NCBI RefSeq assembly: GCF_000018865.1
Contig: NC_010175.1
Coordinates: 2,604,001-2,668,000, forward strand
Direction: 5' to 3'
DNA from: Chloroflexus aurantiacus J-10-fl
GTDB taxonomy: Bacteria > Chloroflexota > Chloroflexia > Chloroflexales > Chloroflexaceae
Length of the DNA stretch: 64,000 nt
Position 1 is the stretch's first letter. Every line of letters starts with the position of its first letter. Shown here piece after piece: positions 17,386 through 25,714 of this stretch. The notes below the pieces were generated by a model. The model made no database searches and had not been told where the DNA came from. It was given only the letters and a program-made list of their open reading frames with translations. The position numbers and the translations under genes are program-made.

Positions 17386-20300
17386 ATGAGTTTATCAACA
17401 AAACGTCATCTCCTTGCTGTTATCATCAGCATCGGTCTTACGATTGCCTTGATTGCGCCATCGGCTGCGCAACCCCCACGCCCACTTCCGAATCTGGAAT
17501 CGCTACGCCTTGAGGAACCGGTAACGCTGACAAGTGCTCCTACTGCCCTCTCGCCCAGCCTGATTGGGGTGAGTGGCCGGCAACAAGTTGTGATTCGACT
17601 GAGCGAGAATCCGACGGCACGGGTACCTGAAGGTGCCGCGCAGGCAGCTCAGCTTCAACGGATTACGCAGCAACAGGATCGGGTGTTGAGTCGGCTGCGG
17701 GCTATTGATCCAACCCTGGTTGAAGTTGCCCGCTTGCGGGTCGCTTTGAATGCGGTGATCGCCGAAGTTGATGGCACTGCATTGCCTGCCCTGGCCCGCG
17801 ATGCTGAAGTGGTGCGGATTAATCCGGTTGTGAATTACGAACGGGCAACGCAACCACCGATGGAGACGGTACCATACATCGGTGCAACGCCCGATGTGCA
17901 GGCCGCCGGCTTCCGCGGGAAAGATGTTCGGGTCGCAGTGCTCGACAGCGGGATCGATTATACCCACGCTGCGTTTGGTGGCCCTGGCACGCTGGAAGCA
18001 TATCAGGCAGCGTATGGAACAAGCCCCTCAGATTCGCGCAATAAGACCCTCGATGGTCTGTTCCCGACTGATCGGGTAAAGGGTGGCTACGACTTTGTAG
18101 GTGAGGTCTGGCCCAACGGCCCGCTAGCGCCTGATCCCGACCCAATCGACTGTGGTGCGCCTGGCTTGAGCAGTGGCACCTGTGCCGGTGGTCACGGCAC
18201 GCACGTCGCTGACATCATTGGTGGCGAGCAGGGGGTGGCACCAGAAGTCGATCTGTTTGCGGTGAAAGTTTGTTCGGCGGTGTCGTCGTCGTGTAGCGGT
18301 GTGGCAATCCTCCAGGGGTTGGATTGGTCTGCCGATCCGAACGGCGATGGGGTGACCGATGATCGGATGCATATCGTCAATATGTCGTTGGGCGCATCGT
18401 ATGGCCAAAACTACGATGACGACTCGGCGATTGCCGTAGATAACCTCCAGCCGCTGGGTATTCTGGTGGTGGCGTCGGCAGGTAATAGCGCTGATCGGCC
18501 TTACATCACCGGTACGCCGGCCGGTGCCCGCACCGCGCTTTCGGTTGCCCAGACGGCTGTACCCAGTGATGCCTCGTATCCGATCACGGTGCTGAGCACC
18601 ACTGTGTATGGCATTGCCCAGCCCTGGGCACCGATTCCCAATACTCCGGTGAATGGGACGCTGGTCTATGGTGCATCGTTAGGAAACGCACTTGGATGTA
18701 CAGCATATCCAGCCGGTTCATTGACCGGGCAAATCCTGCTGGTTGATCGCGGTGTCTGCGCAATCAGTATCAAAGGCTCGAACGGTGCTGCTGCCGGCGC
18801 AGTAGCGGTGATTGTTGCCAACAACGCGGCTGGTGCGGTACCACCCACCTTTAGCTTCGGTGGCGGAACACCGACTGTGCCGGTGCTGTCAATCACGCAG
18901 GCGGCCGGTAATGCGCTGAAGGCACGGGTTGGCAATGCCACGACCATCGGTTTCGATACACCGGCAACGAACGCTGGCAGTGTGGTAGGCACCTCATCAC
19001 GCGGGCCGACGCTGGGGCAGATGACCTACGGCGACCAGATTATGTACGGGCAGATTATTAAGCCCGAAATCGGTGCACCGGGTGCTTCACTGTCGGCGGT
19101 GGCCGGTAGCGGTACCGGTGTTGAGCCGTTCGGTGGCACGTCAGGCGCTGCGCCAATGGTGGCCGGTGCTGCGGCTCTGCTCTACAATGCGGTTGACTGG
19201 AGCTTTGCACCGTGGGAATTGAAAGCGCGTCTGATCAATACCGCCGAGACCAATATTTTCAACGGGCCACCGGTATTTGTCGGGCCGGCATTGGCTCCGA
19301 TCACACGGATCGGTGGCGGTGAAGTACGCATCAATCGAGCGATTGCTGCACAGGCCAGTGCCTGGGAACTCTCGAACGGTACGGCCACGATCTCGTTTGG
19401 CCTGGTTGAGGCGACCCGTAACCCGACCACGCTCCGCCGCACGATTGTGATTCGGAACTACGGTAATTCGCCACTTACCTACACCATTACGCCTACCTTC
19501 CGCTTCGCCAATGATGCGGCTACCGGTGCCATCACTCCCAGCACCTCGGTGACGACGATCACGGTGCCCCCACGCAGCCGACGTACCTTTACGCTGACGC
19601 TGCGCATCGACCCGACGAAGTTGCCGGCCTGGGTGTTGAATTCAGGGTCAAATGGTGGGAATGGTGCAGCACTGACGGCGGTTGAGTTTGATGGCTATCT
19701 GGTGCTCGATGCACCCGGTACCACCAATGACCTGACGATGCCGTGGCATGTGTTGCCGCGAGCGTCGGGCAATGTGCGGGCGCCGGCCTCGGTACGGGCG
19801 ACGACCAGCACTCCGGCAACGGCACGTCTGACGAATAACGGCGCCAACCCGGTTTCAGTTGATCCGTTCACACTGATTGGTGAGAACCCGTTTGTCTCTG
19901 CGTCGCCAGGTGCCGGTATGCAGATGCCGCCGATGGATCTTAAGTACGTCGGTGTGCGTGCCTTTGATGGAACCGGCTTCTGCCCGGCTAATAGCCCCGT
20001 CATTCAATTCGCTGTCACGACCCATCAGCAGATCACCCATTCCAACTATCCGGTCGAGATCGATCTGCTGTTCGATACCAACCGCGATGGCACACCTGAC
20101 TATGTCGGCTTTACGGCTGAGCTGAGCCTGCCGTCGGGTGCATTTGCGGCTGATGGTCGAAACGCCTTCTTTGTCGGTCCGTTGAGTGGTCCGTATAGCG
20201 CCTTCTTCTTCACCGGCCATGCAACGAATAGCGCCAACACGGTGCTGACCATGTGTGGTAGCCAGATTGGGGTTGCCGGCCTTGGTCAGCAGATCAATGT

Positions 20301-20547
20301 CGATGCGTATACCTACGACAACTACTTCACCGGCTTCGAGCTGAGCAAGATCGAAGGTATGAGTACGGTGCTGGGTGCGCCACGCTTCGATATTGACGTT
20401 GGCAGTGGTGTGGTACCGGCAAATGGATCGCTCAACACGACGATCTACCGCTTCAATGCACCGGCTGATGTGACCGACTCCGGCATTCTGCTGCAATACT
20501 CCTTTGCGCCGGGTGGCCGTGAGGCCAGTGCAATTATCGTCCGCTAA
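17386..20547 (+). CDS. Secreted subtilisin-like serine protease (S8) with inserted PA domain
   Basis: A 1053-residue exported protease. A signal peptide occupies residues 1-29 (cleavage after APSAAQ). Next is a prodomain-like region (I9 inhibitor type), then the catalytic domain: D187 in AVLDSG, H270 in GHGTHVA, oxyanion N367 in SAGN and S586 in GTSGAAP. A protease-associated (PA) domain is inserted between the Asn and Ser motifs (about 390-530), as in large S8 proteases. The C-terminal ~400 residues are beta-rich repeats ending without an anchor or LPXTG, so release to the medium or loose surface attachment is likely. The ribosome site GAGGAG lies six bases before ATG. A hairpin follows the stop. 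Confidence 0.95.
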   Translation: MSLSTKRHLLAVIISIGLTIALIAPSAAQPPRPLPNLESLRLEEPVTLTSAPTALSPSLIGVSGRQQVVIRLSENPTARVPEGAAQAAQLQRITQQQDRVLSRLRAIDPTLVEVARLRVALNAVIAEVDGTALPALARDAEVVRINPVVNYERATQPPMETVPYIGATPDVQAAGFRGKDVRVAVLDSGIDYTHAAFGGPGTLEAYQAAYGTSPSDSRNKTLDGLFPTDRVKGGYDFVGEVWPNGPLAPDPDPIDCGAPGLSSGTCAGGHGTHVADIIGGEQGVAPEVDLFAVKVCSAVSSSCSGVAILQGLDWSADPNGDGVTDDRMHIVNMSLGASYGQNYDDDSAIAVDNLQPLGILVVASAGNSADRPYITGTPAGARTALSVAQTAVPSDASYPITVLSTTVYGIAQPWAPIPNTPVNGTLVYGASLGNALGCTAYPAGSLTGQILLVDRGVCAISIKGSNGAAAGAVAVIVANNAAGAVPPTFSFGGGTPTVPVLSITQAAGNALKARVGNATTIGFDTPATNAGSVVGTSSRGPTLGQMTYGDQIMYGQIIKPEIGAPGASLSAVAGSGTGVEPFGGTSGAAPMVAGAAALLYNAVDWSFAPWELKARLINTAETNIFNGPPVFVGPALAPITRIGGGEVRINRAIAAQASAWELSNGTATISFGLVEATRNPTTLRRTIVIRNYGNSPLTYTITPTFRFANDAATGAITPSTSVTTITVPPRSRRTFTLTLRIDPTKLPAWVLNSGSNGGNGAALTAVEFDGYLVLDAPGTTNDLTMPWHVLPRASGNVRAPASVRATTSTPATARLTNNGANPVSVDPFTLIGENPFVSASPGAGMQMPPMDLKYVGVRAFDGTGFCPANSPVIQFAVTTHQQITHSNYPVEIDLLFDTNRDGTPDYVGFTAELSLPSGAFAADGRNAFFVGPLSGPYSAFFFTGHATNSANTVLTMCGSQIGVAGLGQQINVDAYTYDNYFTGFELSKIEGMSTVLGAPRFDIDVGSGVVPANGSLNTTIYRFNAPADVTDSGILLQYSFAPGGREASAIIVR

Positions 20548-20572
20548 TCGGCTGTCTATCACATAACCGCTT

Positions 20573-20600
20573 GACGGCAGGCAATCTGTTGCCTGCCGTC
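20573..20600 (+). terminator. Hairpin terminator after the subtilase gene
   Basis: Perfect 12-base arms (gacggcaggcaa and its complement) flank a four-base loop, 25 bases after the stop codon. The following run is T-rich but broken (atgtgtttct), so intrinsic termination is likely but not textbook. Confidence 0.75.
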
Positions 20601-20645
20601 ATGTGTTTCTGGTGAGGCTGTGTCTTTGTCTATGATGTCAGAACA

Positions 20646-20673
20646 GTAGGGGCGACGCATGCGTCTCCCCTAC
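20646..20673. repeat. GTAGGGGC-family palindrome, copy A
   Basis: A 28-base inverted repeat from gtaggggc to cccctac with one mismatch. It is preceded by tgatgtcagaacag, nearly the same flank as copy B 64 bases further on. Confidence 0.85.
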
Positions 20674-20709
20674 GCCGACGGCCACCTACCGACTTTTGAT
20701 GTCAAAACA

Positions 20710-20737
20710 GTAGGGGCACGGCATGCCGTGCCCCTAC
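20710..20737. repeat. GTAGGGGC-family palindrome, copy B
   Basis: A perfect 28-base palindrome (14-base arms, gtaggggcacggca and complement). The inner bases differ from copy A but remain self-complementary. The preceding flank tgatgtcaaaacag matches copy A almost exactly, so the mobile or duplicated unit is longer than the palindrome. Confidence 0.9.
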
Positions 20738-20790
20738 CGCCTCGCCGGTGGCACACCTGAACAATCTACTTTCCCGATCAAGAAGTGGTA

Positions 20791-23202
20791 TTACTCCGGC
20801 CAGCGGTAACGCACGCCCGGCGGCAGGCGAAGGGTCTCATCACCCAACCGCCCCAGGCTAAAGGTTGTTCCGTCTGGACTGCGTTCGAGACGGGCATATT
20901 CCGTCCATTGCACAATCCAACCGTTGCGCTGAATTTCGCCACTGAGTGTCTGGCCCAGTGTTGCACCAAACACTTCCGGTACCGAAAAACCGGCACAGAC
21001 AGTATGCGCCGGGGAATATCCCTGACACTGCGTGCTGCGCAGGGTTTCCGCCAGGTACAGTTCAGTACCGAGCGGGCGCATGCGGACGCTCCCGTCCCGC
21101 CATTCCAGGCATGTCCGTTCAAAGCATTGAAACCAGCCCCAGGCGAAGGGTACCGCAGGTGTCAGGGGGAACCCACTCCGTTCGAGCGCACCTGTCTCGG
21201 CCCAAAACCGCATGAAGGTTGCCGGGACGAAATAGCCGGTTTCGGCAAAGAACATCCCTCCCTGGGGTTCGACATACAGGTCGGCAACCGGTTGGGGTGG
21301 AAGTAACTCATTGCCGTTCTGGTCGCGCAGTCCCACAGCGATCTGATAATTGCCGGGCAGCAGCTCTACCGGTAGTTCGATTGGTTGCAGGTGGTCAATC
21401 GGGCTGGCTTCCGGCCAGCGTGATGGCGGCAGGGCGCCGTAGATCAGACGACGCTCACTCTGGATTGCTACCCGATCACCGGCGAAGCGTAGCTGCACCA
21501 CCACACTGAGATCGTCAGTAGGATGGGGATCGAGGCGTGACCAGCGCAAATTGATCACCACCAGGTCGCCCGGCTCGTACTGCGCACCGGGCGGCGGGGT
21601 AAGTTGCACGCCAACCAGTTGAATGCCACCCCCGCTTAACGGCTGCAACGGCGGGTAGGTTGGGCCAGTGGCAATCGGACGGTAGCGGTCAATGATCCCA
21701 ATCGAGCCATCCTGGGCGTAGCGATGGCGAATAATGGCGATCATCTCCGGCGTCAGCCAGTTGCCGAGGTAGTCGAGCAGGATGAGCGGCGGATTGCCGT
21801 TGGCCAGTTCGTACAGAATGGGGGTCTGGTCGGCTAAACCCTGGTCGAGTAACTGACGAAATTCAAACACCGGGATGCGGGCCAGCACTCCCGCCCCGCT
21901 GGCCAGGCCGGGCAGATCGGTAAAGATGACATTGCCCGCGGCCTGGGCTTCGGCGGCCAGCACCGTGTTGGTTCGGCTCAATGCTGCCAGCACTGCCGCT
22001 TCACGTTGGGCATCGGCCCACAGCCCGTAGCGCCCTATCGCCAGGCGCGGTGGGGATGGTTCGAGTAATCCCGCCGGTCGCAGGCGATTGGCATCCCAGC
22101 GTGGCGGATAGTAGAGGAGACTGATAATCATCAGAGCAGGCAGACTAAGCTGAAGCAGCGGTCGTTGCGTGAAGCGAGTTGATACAACTGACCAGCCCAG
22201 GCCGCTTAACCAGATCAGCCCCGCATACCACTCGAAGAAGTAATTGGCATAGGCACCAACCTTGCCGACCCCGATAGCGCCGACGGTGCCGGCGAGGAGA
22301 TAGGCCAGCACCGGCAGCAACAGCGCCCGTTGGTTGCTGTGCCACACCACACCACCACCGATCAGCGCAGTAATGAGGAGCGGCCAGCGTAGCGTCAATT
22401 GCTGACGCCAGAAATCGGTAGCCAGGGTTGGTTCCCAGCGGTTAGCATTCGCGGCAATAACGTGCAGGAAGAACCAGCCCTGGGTTAGCCATACCAGACC
22501 GACAACGATACCGCCGCCAGCTATCAGCGCCGTCGTGAAAAAGGTGATTGCTGCTCGAACGGTGGGTGCTGTTGGTTGGGAACGATGACGAATCCATTCA
22601 GCGACGAAATAGACCCCGACGGCGGTCGGCCCGGCGATCAGCGATGGTTTGGTCAAGAGACATCCAACCGCCAGCAAGCCGGCTACTATTCCACGCGGTA
22701 TTGCCGGGATGCGCTCATGACGGGCTACCCACACTGCCCACAAGCCCAGCGCCACTCCGGGTAAATCGACCCGCATGAATGGCATCCATTCAATAACCAC
22801 CGGAATAGTCAACCAGATCAGAGCTATCCACGCGCTGCGGCGTCCGATCAACGCAGCCAGCGCAGCCGCGCCGGCCAGAGCACCGCCGAGCGCAACCAGA
22901 CGCCCAGCCAGCAAGGGGTCGTTGGTGATCCATGCCAGCATAGTGCTGAGGATCAGGAAGAGTGGCGGATAATTGACGATCAAAAACGGTTCCTGACTCG
23001 GATTGGCGTACAACTGCCAGATCGGTCTCCCGGCTAGAAGCTGATCGATCTGGGCCAGCAATGGCCCCTCGCCGTAGTCGATGGGGAAGGGAAAGCCAGC
23101 CAGCAGGCGTACATGATCGAACGCATACCAGAGGTACACCACGACCAAACCGATCAAGATCATCATCAAAAGCCGGCGACCAATGAGCAACATAGAACGC
23201 AT
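20791..23202 (-). CDS. GT-C-like multipass membrane protein with extracytoplasmic C-terminal domain
   Basis: An 803-residue protein. The first ~400 residues hold about ten membrane segments. The first loop contains PIDYGEGPLL and later NYPPLFL, a layout typical of GT-C glycosyltransferases that use polyprenyl-phosphate sugars (GT39/GT87-like); the acidic residues of that loop are the expected catalytic site. The C-terminal half is soluble and beta-rich, ending in repeats of the type FVPATFMRFWAETGALERSG, seen in surface proteins of this phylum. The substrate is unknown. The start ATG at 23202 has no clear ribosome site; codon 4 is an alternative. Divergent from the aminotransferase gene across a 60-base gap. 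Confidence 0.7.
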   Translation of the reverse strand: MRSMLLIGRRLLMMILIGLVVVYLWYAFDHVRLLAGFPFPIDYGEGPLLAQIDQLLAGRPIWQLYANPSQEPFLIVNYPPLFLILSTMLAWITNDPLLAGRLVALGGALAGAAALAALIGRRSAWIALIWLTIPVVIEWMPFMRVDLPGVALGLWAVWVARHERIPAIPRGIVAGLLAVGCLLTKPSLIAGPTAVGVYFVAEWIRHRSQPTAPTVRAAITFFTTALIAGGGIVVGLVWLTQGWFFLHVIAANANRWEPTLATDFWRQQLTLRWPLLITALIGGGVVWHSNQRALLLPVLAYLLAGTVGAIGVGKVGAYANYFFEWYAGLIWLSGLGWSVVSTRFTQRPLLQLSLPALMIISLLYYPPRWDANRLRPAGLLEPSPPRLAIGRYGLWADAQREAAVLAALSRTNTVLAAEAQAAGNVIFTDLPGLASGAGVLARIPVFEFRQLLDQGLADQTPILYELANGNPPLILLDYLGNWLTPEMIAIIRHRYAQDGSIGIIDRYRPIATGPTYPPLQPLSGGGIQLVGVQLTPPPGAQYEPGDLVVINLRWSRLDPHPTDDLSVVVQLRFAGDRVAIQSERRLIYGALPPSRWPEASPIDHLQPIELPVELLPGNYQIAVGLRDQNGNELLPPQPVADLYVEPQGGMFFAETGYFVPATFMRFWAETGALERSGFPLTPAVPFAWGWFQCFERTCLEWRDGSVRMRPLGTELYLAETLRSTQCQGYSPAHTVCAGFSVPEVFGATLGQTLSGEIQRNGWIVQWTEYARLERSPDGTTFSLGRLGDETLRLPPGVRYRWPE

Positions 23203-23262
23203 ATGGTAAGATTAAACACGCTGAGCAATGGCGCTCAGATATGTCACAAAAGGAGAACTGTT

Positions 23263-24423
23263 ATGACCAGCCAACGCATTGCTCGCCGCATTCGCGCCGT
23301 CCCACCATCAGGCATTCGCCGTTTCTTCGATATTGCCGCCACCATGCCCGATGTCATTTCGCTCGGCGTTGGCGAGCCTGATTTTATCACGCCTGACCAG
23401 ATTCGTGCTGCCGGTCAGGCATCGATTGACCGTACCACGGCTTATACCTCAAATTCTGGTCTGCTGGAATTGCGGGTTGCCCTCGCCGAACATCTGGCCC
23501 GCCGCTATGGTGTGCAATACGATCCCGAAACCGAACTGCTGATTACCGTCGGTGTCAGCGAAGCGATGCTGGGGGCGGCTCTGGCGCTTCTCGATCCTGA
23601 TGATGAAGTGTTGGTGCCTGAACCCTGCTTTGTGGCGTATCCGGCCTGTGTTACCTTTGCCGATGCGCGTGTCGTCTACGTACCGACGAACGTAGCTGAT
23701 GGCTTTCAAGTCAGTGGCGCAGCCCTGGAAGCGGCAGTAACACCACGCACCAAAGCGATTCTGATCGGCTATCCCAACAATCCAACCGGTGCTGTGCTCA
23801 GTCGTGAACGGTTGCTGGAAGTCGCCGCGGTTGCCGAGCGGCACGATCTGATCGTCATCTCCGATGAAATCTACGACCGGTTAGTGTACGGCGTCGAACA
23901 CACCTGCTTTGCCGCCTTGCCGGGTATGCGCGAGCGAACCGTCTTGCTGGGCGGCTTCTCGAAGGCATACGCCATGACCGGTTGGCGCCTGGGTTGGCTG
24001 GCGGCACCGGCTGAGATCACGGCTGCCGTGCGCAAATTCCATCAATATGCGATTATGTCGGCCCCGACGATGAGCCAATATGCCGGTCTGGAAGCATTAC
24101 TGCACGGCGAAGAAGCGGTGCAGGCCATGGTACGCGAATATGATCGGCGGCGAAAAGTTATCGTCTCCGGCTTAAACAGCATCGGTCTGCCAACCTTTGA
24201 GCCACAGGGGGCATTCTACGCCTTTCCCCAGGTTGGGCATCTTGGGCTAACCAGTGAAGCCTTCTGTGAACAATTGCTACACAGTGAACAGGTTGCCGTG
24301 GTACCAGGTGACGCCTTTGGGCCGAGCGGTGCCGGCTTTGTCCGTGCCTGTTATGCTACTGCCCTCAACAAGATTGAAGAGGCCCTCGAACGGATCGAGC
24401 GCTTTGTGCGTCGTATTGCCTGA
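23263..24423 (+). CDS. Class I/II pyridoxal-phosphate aminotransferase
   Basis: A 386-residue fold-type I aminotransferase. The N-terminal block SLGVGEPDF, the central YPNNPTGAVL and the Schiff-base lysine K234 in GGFSKAYAMTGWRLG are all present, followed by the C-terminal substrate-carboxylate Arg region FVRACYAT. This is the PatA/aromatic-aspartate subgroup; the exact amino donor cannot be read. ATG 23263 has AAAAGGAG upstream at good spacing; a longer frame back to 23113 overlaps the divergent gene and was rejected. An inverted repeat ctgagc-6-gctcag at 23221-23238 lies 25 bases upstream and may be an operator. The next gene follows 11 bases later. Confidence 0.9.
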   Translation: MTSQRIARRIRAVPPSGIRRFFDIAATMPDVISLGVGEPDFITPDQIRAAGQASIDRTTAYTSNSGLLELRVALAEHLARRYGVQYDPETELLITVGVSEAMLGAALALLDPDDEVLVPEPCFVAYPACVTFADARVVYVPTNVADGFQVSGAALEAAVTPRTKAILIGYPNNPTGAVLSRERLLEVAAVAERHDLIVISDEIYDRLVYGVEHTCFAALPGMRERTVLLGGFSKAYAMTGWRLGWLAAPAEITAAVRKFHQYAIMSAPTMSQYAGLEALLHGEEAVQAMVREYDRRRKVIVSGLNSIGLPTFEPQGAFYAFPQVGHLGLTSEAFCEQLLHSEQVAVVPGDAFGPSGAGFVRACYATALNKIEEALERIERFVRRIA

Positions 24424-24434
24424 GGAGACAGGTT

Positions 24435-24752
24435 ATGTCATTGCACGAGAATGAATCAACAACTGAGCTGCGCTGTGCACTGACCGGACGTCCACTGACA
24501 CCCGAAGAGGCGTACTGGGCGCCGCCGTTGATCACGGCGCGCCAACTGATTACTGCGTTCTTCAAGACCCTGTTTACCAATCCCGCCGTACTGGGTGCAA
24601 TCTTCCTGAGTGAATTGCCCGACGTTCCCTACGCCCCAGAAGCCCGTCCACTGCTTGCCCGGCGTCGTTCGGTTGAGCAGGCAAAATTGCTCAGTCTCCT
24701 GCTGGTGATAGCGGTGGTCGTCGTTGGTCTGATCTTCTGGCTGGTGGGTTAG
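24435..24752 (+). CDS. Small membrane-anchored protein of unknown function
   Basis: A 105-residue protein directly downstream of the aminotransferase with its own ribosome site (GAGGAGA). The soluble N-terminal part contains CALTGRPLTPEEAYW, reminiscent of half a zinc ribbon, but the second Cys pair is absent. One hydrophobic segment at about 82-104 ends the protein, giving a tail-anchored topology. No family was recognised. Co-transcription with the aminotransferase is likely from spacing alone. Confidence 0.65.
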   Translation: MSLHENESTTELRCALTGRPLTPEEAYWAPPLITARQLITAFFKTLFTNPAVLGAIFLSELPDVPYAPEARPLLARRRSVEQAKLLSLLLVIAVVVVGLIFWLVG

Positions 24753-24865
24753 GTTACGAGAGGCTTCTGCAGGGAGATGAGCAGGTAAGCGGTGAAGCAC
24801 CAGCATCACACGGATGCACAGAACGCTTCAACCGAAGCAGGGAGAGGTGTGTTGCATCTTACGGG

Positions 24866-24888
24866 GTGCGGAAGCCATCCTTCCGCAC
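24866..24888. repeat. GCGG-GCCAT-type palindrome
   Basis: Arms gtgcggaa and ttccgcac flank the loop gccatcc. Related hairpins with the same loop core but compensating stem changes occur at 28297 and 32094. Confidence 0.75.
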
Positions 24889-25179
24889 TTCCCTTGCCTG
24901 GCACTGCCGGTGTATATGTATCACCAAAGTTGCTATCTTTGTCACCACAGAGACACGGATGACACAGAGGATGGATATACCCCTGGTGGCTACCGTGAGG
25001 TATGACGTAGCACGTCCGTGGAAACTTCGATTGCACTACCCGGTGTTAAGGGCAACGTCGTGCAGTTTAGCCTGACAGTCAGCCTCTATGGCCCGCTCAC
25101 AATACAGGTGGCAACTTGAGTGATGTACACCAAATCTGGCAAGATGCAATGCGTAACACCTGATTCTCTGTTTCCTATG

Positions 25180-25622
25180 AAATATCCGCGTTTATCAGCC
25201 CAATCCGCGTCTATCCGTGTCCCGTATGTGATGACCACAGATACGTGCAGATGCGGCGGATACACACGGATGACCTCATACCCGGTGATGAACTATCCGC
25301 GTTTATCAGCCCAATCCGCGTCTATCCGTGTCCCGTGTGTGATGACCACGGAGACTCGCGGATGCGGCGGACTCCCATGGATGACCTCATACCCGGTGAT
25401 GAACTATCCGCGTTTATCAGCCCAATCCGCGTCTATCCGTGTCCCGTGTGTGATGACCACGGAGACTCGCGGATGCGGCGGACTCCCATGGATGACCTCA
25501 TACCCGGTGATGAACTATCCGCGTTTATCAGCCCAATCCGCGTCTATCCGTGTCCTGTATATGATGACCACGGATACTTGCGGATGCAGCAGATACACAC
25601 GGATGACCTCATACCCGGTGGT
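25180..25622. repeat. 111-bp tandem repeat, four copies
   Basis: The unit starting aactatccgcgtttatc recurs at 25180, 25291, 25402 and 25513. Copies 2 and 3 are almost identical; 1 and 4 are more diverged. Within each unit the right half (gcggatacacacggatga) is close to the reverse complement of the left half (tccgcgtctatccgtgt), so each unit can fold on itself. A single degenerate relative lies near 14655. Confidence 0.95.
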
Positions 25623-25714
25623 ATGCTGTAATGCACAGTATTGTTCAAGAATAGAAGCCAGGCTTCTGACTACAGTCTGATTCGAGCCAGCCACATCGTT
25701 CACCAGGAACAGCT

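Larger units (their letters stand above)
24753..25714. other. 962-base non-coding region rich in repeats
   Basis: It holds the palindrome at 24866-24888, a cacagagacacggatga string near 24952 of a type often seen in intergenic repeats of environmental bacteria, and the 111-bp tandem array. A frame of 186 codons crosses the array only because 111 is a multiple of three; it has no ribosome site and is not considered a gene. Confidence 0.6.

Noticed and set aside
25120-25680. 186-codon frame across the 111-bp repeats as a repeat protein
   Set aside because: No ribosome site, no signal or domain, and the frame is open only because the unit length is a multiple of three.
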